DNA of 64,000 nucleotides from contig JANCRA010000030.1 of NCBI GenBank assembly GCA_024362935.1, forward strand, positions 10,410,453 through 10,474,452, in the 5' to 3' direction. The DNA is from Setophaga petechia (Eukaryota > Chordata > Aves > Passeriformes > Parulidae). The notes beneath the pieces are model-generated. The model worked only from the letters and a program-made list of their open reading frames with translations. It did no database searches and was not told the origin of the DNA. The translations under genes and the position numbers were made by a program. Within the stretch, counting starts at the first letter, position 1, and each line of letters opens with the position of its first letter. This document shows, piece by piece, positions 35,030 through 46,135 of this stretch.

Positions 35030-35645
35030 GAGAGCTGGATGGAGCTGCTGGAGCACTCAGGGACACCCGGGGCAGGAGGGAGCTGGATGGAGCTGGATGG
35101 AGCTGCTGGAGCTGGATGGAGCTGGATGGAGCACTCAGGGACACCCGGGGCAGGAGGGAGCTGGATGGAGCTGGATGGAGCTGGATGGAGCTGGATGGAG
35201 CACTCAGGGACACCCGGGGCAGGAGGGAGCTGGATGGAGCTGCATGGAGCTGGATGGAGCTGGATGGACCTGCTGGAGCACTCAGGGGTACCCGGGGCAG
35301 GAGGGAGCTGGATGGAGCTGCACGGAGCTGGATGGAGCTGGATGGAGCTGCACGGAGCTGGATGGAGCTGCTGGAGCACTCAGGGACACCCGGGGCAGGA
35401 GGGAGCTGGATGGAGCTGGATGGAGCACTCAGGGGTACCCGGGGCAGGAGGGAGCTGCACGGAGCTGGATGGAGCTGCTGGAGCACTCAGGGATACCCGG
35501 GGCAGGAGGGAGCTGGATGGAGCTGGATGGAGCTGGATGGAGCTGCTGGAGCTGGATGGAGCTGGATGGAGCTGCTGGAGCACTCAGGGATACCCGGGGC
35601 AGGAGGGAGCTGGATGGAGCTGGATGGAGCTGCTGGAGCGCTCGG
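35030..35645. repeat. nested 10-bp/higher-order minisatellite with GGGCAGGAGG core
   Basis: A basic 10-bp unit, GAGCTGGATG, is repeated two to several times and then interrupted by a conserved block GAGCACTCAGGGACACCC plus GGGGCAGGAGG. The block recurs eight times (cores near 35,070, 35,147, 35,218, 35,295, 35,391, 35,440, 35,499 and 35,597) with different numbers of 10-bp units between. All phases are open: the plus strand reads Trp-Met-Glu-Leu-Asp-type repeats (362 codons) and the minus strand Ser/Gln/Leu/His/Pro-type repeats. Array-driven, not coding. Confidence 0.95.
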
Positions 35646-36290
35646 GCCGCGGACCGAGACACTGCTGCCGGGAACCTGTGCGAAATTAAATTCTCCACTT
35701 GGCTGGTCCGGGGGACTTGGCTTTGCTCTGCTGACTTGTTCCTTCATTATTTTTTTGGCCGATAACTGACTGCAAGCTTGTCTTGTCTGTTTAATACCAG
35801 CACAGCAGCTCCAGGAGAGGCTCGAGCTTGTCAGTCTCGGCCAGCGCGCACTGTATTGCTCTCCCCACTTCATTTACTCCGTGGACAGGAGGGGAAAAGC
35901 CTCGAGGCGCTGCCGAGCTTGGCAGCTGGGATGGAGGGTTTGTCTGCAGGCTGGGTGCAGCCCCTAGAGCAGCCCTGGGCAGGGCAGGCCGGGGCACAGG
36001 GAGACCTGCACGTTTCCAGAGAGACCGGCGCCTGGATGGGGCCAGGCAAGCTAAGGACAGTAATTATTAAGATTAATCTCTCCCTCACACCTTGGAGCAC
36101 GCTGAGGGAATCTCCAGGCAGCCTTGCAGCCAGGTTTGCGATGGACTTGGCTGTTTTGCTCCGTGCACCTGTGGCTGCCCTGGGATGTGGCTGCAGGGGC
36201 TGAGGCTTCCTCTGCGGACAGAGGAGACTCTGCCCTTTCCAACTCTCCTACACAGACAGTGCACTTCAGGGAGCACAGGGGCCCTGAGCC
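35646..36290. other. single-copy spacer, CpG-containing
   Basis: Unique sequence between two arrays with scattered CpGs at 35,640-35,900 and an ATTATTAAGATTAATC patch near 36,063. No gene was recognised. Confidence 0.45.
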
Positions 36291-37100
36291 ACACCTGTCC
36301 TGGTACAGCCACACCTGTCCTGGTACAGCCACACCTGTCCTAGTACAGCCACACCCATCCTGGTACAGCCACACCCATCCTGGTGCAGCCACACCTGTCC
36401 TGGTACAGCCACACCTATCTTGGTACAGCCACACCTGTCCTGGTACAGCCACACCTGTCCTAGTACAGCCACACCCATCCTGGTACAGCCACACCTATCC
36501 TGGTGCAGCCACACCCATCCTGGTGCAGCCACACCTATTCTGGTACAGCCACACCCATCCTGGCACAGCCACACCTATCTTGGTGCAGCCACACCCATCC
36601 TGATACAGCCACACCTATCCTGGTACGGCCCCATCTATCCTGGTACAGCCACACCCATCCTGGTGCAGCCACACCTATCCTGGCACAGCCACACCCATCC
36701 TGGTACAGCCACACCTATCCTGGTACAGCCACACCCATCCTGGTACAGCCACACCTATCCTGGTGTAGCCACACCTATCCTGGTACAGCCACACCTATCC
36801 TGGCACAGCCACACCTATCCTGGTGCAGCCACACCCATCCTGGTGCAGCCACACCCATCCTGGTGCAGCCACACCTATCCTGGTACAGCCACACCTGTCC
36901 TGGTACAGCCACACCCATCCTGGCACAGCCACACCCATCCTGGTACAGCCACACCTATCCTGGTACAGCCACACCCATCCTGGTGCAGCCACACCTATCC
37001 TGGTACAGCCACACCTGTCCTGGTACAGCCACACCCATCCTGGCACAGCCACACCCATCCTGGCACAGCCACACCCATCCTGGTGCAGCCACACCCATCC
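36291..37100. repeat. 20-bp minisatellite, about 40 copies, indel-free
   Basis: About 40 copies of a 20-bp unit ACACCTGTCCTGGTACAGCC, in perfect 20-bp register for 810 bp. Variation is confined to a few sites: CTGTCC/CCATCC/CTATCC in the first half and TGGTAC/TGGTGC/TGGCAC in the second. A six-unit (120-bp) segment at 36,861-36,980 recurs almost exactly from 36,981. Open frames up to 251 codons on both strands follow from the stop-free unit. Confidence 0.98.
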
Positions 37101-40100
37101 TGGTGTTTCTGCAGCAGGGACAGAAGAGGGACCACCCCAGTCCCCCAGGACAGGCTTCCTTGGAGTAAGGCTTAGCAAACACAGTTGGTTTTTGTTTAAT
37201 TAACAGTGAACAGAGAATTTAAAGACTGGGTTTTCTCCAACCTGTGATAAATTAACCTCCTCCTTGCTCAGGAGGACAGGAATGCTCCAGATCAATGATC
37301 TTACTGACGCCTGGCTTCTCCTCCTTCAGAGGGAGAAAGGGACAGAGAGCATCAGCCCCTGCCCCTGGCGCTGCCTCTGGGGCAGCGAGTGGAGTGACTG
37401 TGGGTAATGATGATGAATGGCATGATTAAAGCTGGAACTCAGACCTGCAGCTGGAATTTCAGACCCTATTCACAGAATAACCCAGCTCCTGCTGTGCAGT
37501 TTGGGGGCACTTCGAGTGCAGCTGGAGACAGTGGGGTGCTCCAGGCAAACCCCCAACGGACAGACAGACAGACAGACAGACACCCCTGACTCGGGCTGTG
37601 TCCAAGGGGCCAGAGGGCTCCTGTCCCCATGTCAGGGTCGGTGCAGAGCTACTCCCAGTGAGGCTGTGGCCATGCCAGGGGGTGCCAGCATCCTGGGACA
37701 GCCACCAGAGGATATGTGGGCACCCATGGGTGGCATGTCCCAGACTAGGGACCGCTGGATTGTGGCTTTTGTCCCTATGGATACTGGGCAGAAAATGAGT
37801 TCTCCTTTTTTTTTTTTTAATTTTGTGCATTTAATAAAAACTGGTGGATCTATAAATTTCTCAGGAATCACAGATAGACACAACATCTGCAGCTCTGCCT
37901 GAGCAGTGCTGGGCCTTGGCTGCAGGTTTTGCTTCTCTAAACTCCTTCTTTAAATGTATTTTTATACAGCAGTGTTGACCTTTTCTGCCAGCCCCTGTGG
38001 AGCGAGGTTGTATCTTGTGTAAAAGTCATATCAAATGGGCCACAAAAAATCACTCTTGCCTGATTAAAATGAATAGTCTAGACAACGTGTGCATTTTCCT
38101 TCTGTGTCGTTAGCTTTGTGTGAGAGCTTGCAGCAATCAGGGTTTCATGGGAGCAGCACAGCCACAGGTACAGCGAGCTGCCTTAGCAGATACTAATTAC
38201 AATCCCTGCAAGGATTGATTTGCAAAGAAAATTTCTATTGCCTCAAGGACAAACGTTTGTGCAAATCATATTATTGCGTGTGAGAAATTGGTAACACTTT
38301 ATGAAATGGTTCGTTTATAAATACTTCACTATTTATTAAATTAAATGGTCTTGTAACAGTCCTTTTGCTAAGTTAAAATACCATAAGTGTTCTGGTTTTG
38401 CATTATTTCTGTGCTATAAAGCTGGCTGTTAGGGCTTGGTTGGCGTCACCTCTTGAGGGTATTGCTGCTGCAGTTTGTAGCATCCCATGCCTGACACTGT
38501 GGTGCCCACACAGTGCTGGTGTCAGAGCAGCAGCTCCCCTGAGCATCTCCTCTCCCCTTCTCCATTTGGACCTGCAATTCTAGAACAGCATCATTTTGAA
38601 GTCGCCTGTTTCCTCGAGTGTGGCAAATAACACAAGCTGTCCTCGTTGCATGTTTGGCTCGTCCAGCACAGCTCATGGCACAGGAAGGGGGTGCCCAGCC
38701 CTACCTGTGGTACCTGTGGTACCTGCAGATCCCTGATCCCCCTGGAGGAGATCCAGCTGCTGCCTGGAGGAGGGTGAGACTGTCCTGCATGCCCGGATCT
38801 GGACCTCTCCAGAGCAGGTGGGAATCACTCCAAAGCCCTGGGCCCTCTCAGACACGGCTCTCGTGGAGCAGCCAGCTGTGTCCCAGGGCAGGGGGCTGCT
38901 CCTCGCTCCTGCTTCAGTCTCCAAGGACACCGTGGGTCAAGAGCTGCTTCCCATTTTCCTGTGGAGCACTGTTTGCAGTCCCAGGGTGACAGACTGATGC
39001 TGTATCCAGGCTGCCCACTGCCCACGCTCCCAACTGGCAATTGCTCCATCCTGTTTTGCATTTTATCTGGAGGAATCAGAAGGGGAGGAAGCGTTGCCGT
39101 GCACACGAGGCGTGTGAGGTGGCAGTGCTGGCCCCGGGTGGTGTGTGCAGCCAGGGAGATGGGCAGGAGCAGCGGCCACACCTGGCAGCAATCACGTTCC
39201 TGTTGGTCCTGCACCACCCTGGGCTGGGCCAGCACTCCAGGCTGACCACGTTCATTCCTGCCTTGAGAAGTTGCCCTTGCCTTCCAAAATTCTTGTTTGC
39301 TCTGGGAAACAAGCAGACAAGACATCTGTACCGAGCAAGGGATTTCTCCTGAACGTCCTGTCTGTAATCCATGTTCCCTCTCAGTCCAGTGCCTGCAGCA
39401 CAGCCGTTAATGGTGGCAGGTGTGACACAGCTGAAGGCTCCTCTCGGGCAGCTCTCTGCTGCCTTTGCTGCCCTGGTGAGGCTCAGCTCCCCTCTGTCTC
39501 CCTGGCTCCAGAGCCTGATCCTTCCTTTGGCTGCCTCTGCTGCTGCTGGGGCAATATTTTCTCCCCCATCGTGGTAATCACGCAATGGTCTCTGAGAACA
39601 GCAGGAGAAGCTGTGCCTGCTAGATGCATAAAAGGTAAGATGAACTACATGTCATAAAACTTTTAAAAGTTCCTTTTTTGTGTTTGTGCGGGGGTTATTT
39701 TATATGGCTTTTGATATGAAGCTAAAATTGCACATCAAAAAGGATAATGCATCTTTAAGCTGTTACAATGACTTCTAAATTTTTCATTTAATGTCAGTGA
39801 GGAAAAAACCCCTCAGTTGGCTGAGTTACGTTGGTGAGATGGCTGTTTCATTCCATAAAGTGTCTGCAGTGGATTTGAACAGTAGGAAATCCAAGGGTGA
39901 TAAATAGCTATTTCTAAGTAAATTTCATGCAATTGCCCTTTGGTTAAAGTCTTTCCTCTCAGCACTTTCCTGTGCACATAGCCCAACTAATAATATTCAG
40001 GAGCAAGTGCTTTCCAGTGTGACAACTGATTGCACTTTGAAGCAGTAAATGGCTGATTTCATAATTGGTATAATTTTTCACAAGTACCTGAATGTCATAC

Positions 40101-42589
40101 ACAGAAAGAATAAGCAACCTGGACTTAATACGGGAGCTTTTTCAATTCTCCTAAAAATCAATAATGTATTAAACCCCTCTAACTGATTAAAATAATGTGA
40201 ACCCTGAGTAGGTTTTGTGAGGAAGGCAGGTTTCTTCAAGGGTGGCAGATTTATGGCAAAAGGGTTAATACATGGGGAGAACAGGGATACGTTACAGATG
40301 GAGTCCGTTTTCCTAATTAAACTTTTATCAAGATTTTCCCGGTTTGAATTGTTTCACTTAGCATGATGGGAAGGAGCGTTTCCCCTGAGCTCAGGGCAGC
40401 TGCTGCAGCAGCACCAAGGTCCCTGTGCCCAGGGGAGGGTGAGGATGGTGAGCAGAAGAGGAACAGGATCCCCCTGAGAGCAGCAGGCTGGCCCCGAGGG
40501 CCCTGCACAGCCCAGGGGGATTTGGGGTGAGCTGCCCTGGTGCCACCTGGCTGTGCCAGGACCCGAGCCTGGGCACAGGGCAGCCTGGGGAAGGGGCTGC
40601 TGTGGGGCTGCCCTGGGCTGTGCAGGGCACCTCCATGCCCGGGGCCTCTGTGCAGGGAAGAGCTCAGGTGGCATCACAGAGAGGGGAGTAATGTGGCTGC
40701 AGAGATACAGAACACAGAGCCTCTCACAGGAGGGCTTTTTCCCCAGGATCTCATGATTTCTGGCAATCCTGTCATGCTATTGTGGAAAAACACCTGAGGA
40801 TCTTTGAGAGAATATTTATAAAGCTAAAGCAAAGGTGCAGCCTGATGGCAGGGATGTGCAGGTGGCCCGGGCACAGGTGAGGGCAGCGGGCACCTGGGTG
40901 GGTGAACTGGGGGCAGCAGGAGCCACCAGCCCTTGCTGGCAGCACGGGTGTGAGTGTGGCCATGCTGGGGCTCAGAGCAGGGCATGTGCACGAGCCCTTG
41001 GAGGAAGATGGAGAAACAATCCTGTAAAACACTCACGTTAAAGGCTGGGCAAGCTGCTGGAGCCCACAGGATCCCGTCAGCCCCGTGGGCACCCCCGGGC
41101 CTGGCCAGGTGGCACCAAGGCCCCTCTGCCACGGCCCCATTGCTCCCACACTGGGGGGAGTGCACGTCAGAGCTGACCTGGTGCTTCCCCAGGAGGAGTG
41201 CACTCCCTCCCAGGGGATCACAGGCAGGTGGATTGAGGAATCTATTTCAAGTTCTCTCCTCAAGATCATGATCAGACATCTTAAGCTCTGCATTATTCAC
41301 GTTTGTCTGTTGTTTCTAACTCATTTCCTATTTTCCAGCTGAAGGACTCTGCCAGAAGCACTCCTTGCCAGAGATTAAAACAATTTAGGAAGCAGACACC
41401 CAATTCCTTTCTTTGGATAGTAGGCAAATTGGATATCTGTGAGAAGCAAGCAAATTTTATTATCAACAGATAGTTTGCTACTTAACTACCCTTAAGAATC
41501 CCCCAGATCTGCAGGTGTTTGTGAGCTGTCCCGAGCCAAAAGGCACACGTGGCACATGCCCAGCCTGTGCCTGGCCCTGTGGACTCTGCCAGCCCAGGAG
41601 GCAGCCAGGGCAGCAGGTCTGCAGTGGCAGCGAGGGGCTGGAAAGCAAAGGCACCTGGGGAGGAGGAGCAGCCCGACACAGGAGCTCCCAGGGAGCTCTG
41701 GCTCCATGGACTGTGCTCTGCCCATCTCAGGGTTTACACTGAGGCCATGGGGCACAGGAAATCACATTGATGTCATTAGCCGTGGCTGTCCTTGGTTTGT
41801 ATCAAAATAGCTGCTTTAAATGTAATTATCACTAATTTGGGAAAACGTGCCATTAGATATGTAAATGTATTGGCTAATGGATGCACGCGGCAGATCACAG
41901 AGGCTGGGATGTGGGATAACCAAACCAGAGCCATTTCTCACCTGCTGAGCGGGCTCCCAGGGCCGGGGCTCTGTGTCTGGCAGTCTCTCAGGTGCTTTCC
42001 CATGGGCCACCTGCGACCTGGGGCTGCCTCCCGTGGAAGGTGCACATCCTGCCTTCCCCAGCGTGGTGGGGTGGTGCAGGAAGTTCTGCAGGAGTCCAGG
42101 GAGACAAAGGGGATGGCTCTGAAAATTATGCAAGGATTCAAAAAAAAAATCATGGAGTCATTCATCAGGATTGCTGTAGTTCTTGACCACATAGTCAATG
42201 ATTTATTTAATCTTAATATATTCCACAAAGAGTCCCCATATTTCCATAAATATGTCATATCTACCTAATACATAGTAATGAACCTGCTCCAAGGGTAAAT
42301 AAATAAGATCTAAGCTCAGAAAGCCAATGTTTATCAAAGGGAGATATAGAGATATTGAGTCCTTTAAAGTACCATTCCTCACAGCAATCACAACCAAGTT
42401 TGGCAATTTATAAGGTGTCGAGTCAATTAGAAACCCCGGGGGGCTCAGGGTGGGCAGCAGGGCTGTGACACACGAGGGGCACGGGCTCACCAGGGCACCA
42501 CATGGGGTGTCACACCTGCAGGGACCCCCAGCACTGCCCTCCCTGGGCACCACGGGCTGCCAGCAGCTCTGCAGGGTCCATCCACAGAG
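37101..42589. other. single-copy sequence, longest repeat-poor stretch of the right half
   Basis: No exon, RNA gene or transposon was recognised. AT-rich, TAAT-rich blocks at about 37,950-38,400, 39,650-40,350, 41,340-41,480, 41,780-41,890 and 42,130-42,430 are candidate conserved non-coding elements. GC-rich parts between them carry only short overlapping frames. Short repeats: (GACA)6 at 37,559-37,582 and three TACCTGTGG copies at about 38,701-38,728. Confidence 0.4.
37559..37582. repeat. (GACA)6 microsatellite
   Basis: Six uninterrupted GACA tetramers. A near twin lies at 50,732-50,755. Confidence 0.97.
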
Positions 42590-43495
42590 ACTCGTGGAAT
42601 CACTGAGCCTGGGAAAACCCTCTAAGATCACCCAGTCCAACCCAGCGCTGCCAAGGCCACCACGAACCCACGTCCACAGGTGCCACATCTGTGTGTCCCC
42701 AGGTGCCACATCTGCACCTCCCCAGGTGCCACATCAGCACCTCCCCAGGTGCCACATCTGCCTGTCCCCAGGTGCCACATCTGCCCGTCCCCAGGTGCCA
42801 CATCTGCCTGTCCCCAGGTGCCACATCTGCACATCCCCAGGTGCCACATCTGCACATCCCCAGGTGCCACATCTGCCCGTCCCCAGGTGCCACATCTGCG
42901 TGTCCCCAGGTGCCACATCTGCATCTCCCCAGGTGCCACATCTGCGTGTCCACAGGTGCCACATCTGTGTGTCCCCAGGTGCCACATCTGCGTGTCCACA
43001 GGTGCCACATCTGTGTGTCCCCAGGTGCCACATCTGCGTGTCCCCAGGTGCCACATCTGCGTGTCCACAGGTGCCACATCTGTGTGTCCCCAGGTGCCAC
43101 ATCTGCCCGTCCCCAGGTGCCACATCTGCCCGTCCCCAGGTGCCACATCTGCACCTCCCCAGGTGCCACATCTGCACATCCCCAGGTACCACACCTGCAC
43201 GGCTTTTAAATCCCCCAGGGAAGGCGGTTCCCCCTGCCCTGGGCAGCCTCTGTTGATGCCTGGCCATCCTTTCCCTGAAGAAAAGGTTGCAGATCTCCAA
43301 CCCAAACCTCCCCGGCACAGCTGGAGGCTGTTTCCCGTGTCCTGTCCCTGGTTCCCAGGGAGCAGAGCCCAGCCCTCCTGGCAGGAGCTGTGCAGAGCCA
43401 GAAGGGCCCCCTGAGCCTCCTTCGCTCCAGGTGAGCCCCTCGCAGCCCCCCAGCCCCTCCCTGGCTCCACTGCCTGGCTCTGGACACACTCACAG
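42590..43495 (-). mobile_element. CR1 LINE 3' region, antisense, split by an internal array
   Basis: Read on the plus strand this is the reverse complement of an avian CR1 3' region. From left to right it shows GTGGAATCACTGAGCC, CTAAGATCACCCAGTCCAAC, CCAGCGCTGCCAAGGCCACC, then the 23-bp array, then CACGGCTTTTAAATCCCCCA, CCCTGGGCAGCCTCTGTTGA, TTCCCTGAAGAAAA, CCAACCCAAACCTCCCCGGC, GGAGCAGAGCCCAGCCCTCC, TGTGCAGAGCCAGAAGG, CCTCCTTCGCTCCAGG and TGGCTCTGGACACACTC near 43,480. These follow the known CR1 order (for example 'gatcatccagtccaac' and 'gagcctcctttgctccagg'). 5'-truncated, non-coding. Confidence 0.9.
42677..43182. repeat. 23-bp minisatellite inside CR1, 22 copies
   Basis: Exactly 22 units of 23 bp (506 bp, no indels): CAGGTGCCACATCTG plus an 8-bp variable end (CGTGTCCC, TGTGTCCC, CCCGTCCC, CACCTCCC, CACATCCC). 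The unit equals the short CR1 stretch that in the consensus reads close to AAGTGCCACATCTACACG followed by TCTTTTAAA, and the array joins CR1 sequence at both ends in the correct order. Each unit holds two E-boxes, CAGGTG and CATCTG. The period is not a multiple of three, yet frames of 190-308 codons run through both strands because the unit lacks stops. Confidence 0.95.
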
Positions 43496-44189
43496 TCTGG
43501 GTTACAGCTGCTGCTCCCACGTAGGGGTTTCACAAAAGGACTTTTAGATTTCACATACAGAAGAATTTGCTGATTCTTATTTTGAGAATTGTCTATTATG
43601 AAAAAAAGTCATAGTTTTAAGCAGAAAATTTGACTTGTACTCTTTTAATTTATCTTATTGCATTTTTCCATGTAGTTACATACAGCTGTGCATAACATGA
43701 TGTAAATATAAAAATGTAAATATTTTCATAAAAATGCAATAAAAATACCTAAAAATGTGACTGCAAATGGAAAGAACTAATTTTTGTAGGTTGCACCTTG
43801 TAAATCTTATTTTCTCCAGCAAAGTATTTCATGCCTTTTTTATAATTAGTTTGACGAAGTCAATAATAATAGAATATTCTGATTATGTCAATATGACATG
43901 TAATATTATGCACTTCTCTACTATTATGCATATTATGACATGACTTGACATGATATGACAGGTCACATTATGTACTACTACTGATGTCATAAAATAATGT
44001 AAAAGTAATGAAAACAAATTTTGAAATGAAAAAACGTAAAAGGAATTAATGACTTTTCCTAAGAGAAATTCCAAAGCAAATCTTTTTTCCTTCACATCTT
44101 TAAGTTTGCTTCATGGGGTTACTCCGCTCTTCCCCAGGTAAAACCTTCCATTCCTCATCCTCAGCTTCGCTGCCTCTCGTTGCTTTGTT
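43496..44189. other. very AT-rich single-copy segment
   Basis: Extremely AT-rich DNA with quasi-repetitive ATGACATG and ATTATG words at about 43,880-44,000 and many TAAAAAT strings. This could be a scaffold/matrix-attachment-like segment or a conserved block. No coding signal. Confidence 0.35.
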
Positions 44190-44660
44190 CCCCCACGGCA
44201 GCCGGGCTTTTAAAGCCTGCCGGGAGCAGCGTGTCAGGAGCACAGAGCCTGGGGACGCGCCCTGGCAGGAGACAGCCCGGGTGCCAAGGACAGCGGCTGG
44301 CACGGGACTGGCACGGGCTCCGCCTGTGAGCGCTGCTGGGAAGGACGCGGCGCGCTGATCTGCTCTGTGTCCGTGCGTCCGGGGTAATTCCAGCTCCCAG
44401 GAACGCCGGGCAGTTTGGAGAGCATTCCCAGCCGGCTGCTGGAGAGCCGGGTGCTCCTGAGCTGAGCCTGCCCCGCGCCTGCGGCCGGTGCTACCGCAGA
44501 GGCGCGGAGTGCCCGTGCCCGTCCCTGAGAGAGCGGGGCAGCATCGCGGGCACGGGGCAGCTCCTGCGGCCCGGGACTGGAGCAGCGATCCGACAGGGCA
44601 CGGGGGACTGCAGGCCGCGCTCGGTATTCTCCCTCAACGGCCGGGATTCGGATTCATTTT
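44190..44660. promoter_or_regulatory. CpG island
   Basis: Sharp transition from AT-rich DNA to sequence dense in CpG (GACGCG, GGACGCGGCGCGCTG, GCGCGGAG, GATCCGAC and others), not explained by a repeat. Consistent with a promoter or other unmethylated island. A strong 5' splice consensus, CAG|GTGAGG, lies downstream at about 44,870. A transcription start is not demonstrable. Confidence 0.5.
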
Positions 44661-45039
44661 TAATGAAACGCTTTTTGCTACAATCCTACAGCAGCCCCAA
44701 ATGGTGGCAGGCAAGAGGACGCCAGGTGGAAGATGTGCTCCCTGCTCGCCTGCTCCCCGAGTCCCTCTGCAGGGAAAGCAGCGGGGACACGGCGGGGACA
44801 CGGCGGGGACACGATGGGGACCCCGGGCGGGGGCGAGGGCAGGCGGCCGGGGGGACAGAGCCAGAGCTGGCAGGTGAGGGCGGGCAGGGGCAGGGCAGTG
44901 CCCGGGATGGGCGGTGCTGTGACAGCGGCCTTCCCAGGTGAGACACCTGGTGACATCGGCAAGGTCACACAGGGACCTCAGCAGTGCCATCCTCCAACGG
45001 AAGGATTTTTTTTTTTTTAAATTGTTTTTGCCATTTTTT
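44661..45039. other. GC-rich spacer with short repeats
   Basis: Contains three 13-bp copies of GGGGACACGGCGG at about 44,782-44,820 and two donor-like CAGGTGAG strings (about 44,870 and 44,936), then a poly(T) tract near 45,007-45,018. No gene is called. Confidence 0.45.
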
Positions 45040-45505
45040 ATTGTTCGAAGCCGTCAGAGGGTTCAGAGCGAGGGCAGCTGACGGCGGCCGGAGCTGCAGC
45101 TCGGACAATGACCCCGGCTCCCAGCCCGGGCCCGCTCACGGGGGCTCGGAGCCCCCCGAACCCCCGCCCTGCTCCTCGGCGGGAGGGGGCGGGGTGGGAG
45201 CCCCAATCCCAGGGAGGGTGCGGGGTGGGAGCCCCAATTCCAGGGGGGTGCGGGGTAGGAGCCCCAATTCCAGGGGGTGCCGGGTGGGTGCCCCAGTCCC
45301 AGGAGGGTGCCGGGTGGGTGCCAAGCGCTGCTCCTCGCCAGCCCCACCCGGCCGGGCTGCAGGGGGCCCGCAGGAGGGAGGGGGCCTGCAGGGACCCCCA
45401 GGCGGGAGCAAGGAGCGAGCTCAGCTCTGCCCCCGGCCCCTCCGTGCCCCTGCGGCACCGCAGCCCCGGGGGAGGTCACCGGTGTTCCGGGCATGCAAAT
45501 GAACG
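45040..45505. promoter_or_regulatory. CpG island with a 33-bp repeat
   Basis: Second CpG-dense segment, with unique CpG-rich flanks (TGACGGCGGCCGGAGC, CCCGGCTCCCAGCCCGGG) around four to five imperfect copies of a roughly 33-bp unit at 45,187-45,325 (core GGTGCGGGGTGGGAGCCCCA). It ends at a POU octamer (45,493). The paired arrangement with the island at 44,190 suggests one larger regulatory domain. Confidence 0.45.
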
Positions 45506-46135
45506 GGGTTCGGTCCAAATTGCATTTCCACTCCTAGTATGGAGTATGACGGCACATTAAAGCCTATAATATTCCGCTGCTGCTCTTTTGCATGATTTTT
45601 TAATTAAAAAACTATGGAGTAAACAAACATTCTGCTCTGGAGTAGCCCTGCAGAGACCCATCCACAGGCACATTCACAGCCCTCCACTTTTTCAAGAAAG
45701 TTTATATCTTAACAAAAAAATAATAATAATATCACCCACCCTAACAGTTAGTATTGGGTAAAAGTTTGAAGTGAAAGGCAGCTGGCAACCTTCTCCAGCC
45801 CGTGAAATGATATTAACATTTTATTATTCTAAGGTGAGCTTTTTGAAACGGAATTTTAAATGTTACCCTGCTGTTCCAGAACACAAAAACCTTTAATTTT
45901 ATGCAAATGAACAGCGAGGAGCTGAGCGCTTAATGTAAACGAACACTTTCTTTGTAGGAGAGGTTGGAAGGGAAAAAAAAATTCCCAGGGATTCTTTAAT
46001 TGCTGTCTGAAATTATGTAAATCCCAGCGCTAGGCAGAACGCAATTATCCCGTGCCCCTCTCTGCCAGCATTGCTAATGTCTAACAAAATATCGGTGGGT
46101 GACATTTAGTCGAGGTAATGCAAATGAGAATTAAT
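45490..46135. other. candidate conserved element with three POU octamers
   Basis: AT-rich block with perfect octamers ATGCAAAT at 45,493-45,500, 45,901-45,908 and 46,118-46,125, all on the plus strand and all followed by GA; a fourth imperfect inverse copy, TTTTGCATGA, lies at about 45,587. TAAT/ATTAAT cores are frequent. This is the signature of a developmental enhancer; function is inferred. Confidence 0.4.

Noticed and set aside
33926..35769. 376- and 362-codon frames on opposite strands
   Set aside because: Generated by the 41-bp and 10-bp arrays; no conserved domain and both strands open.
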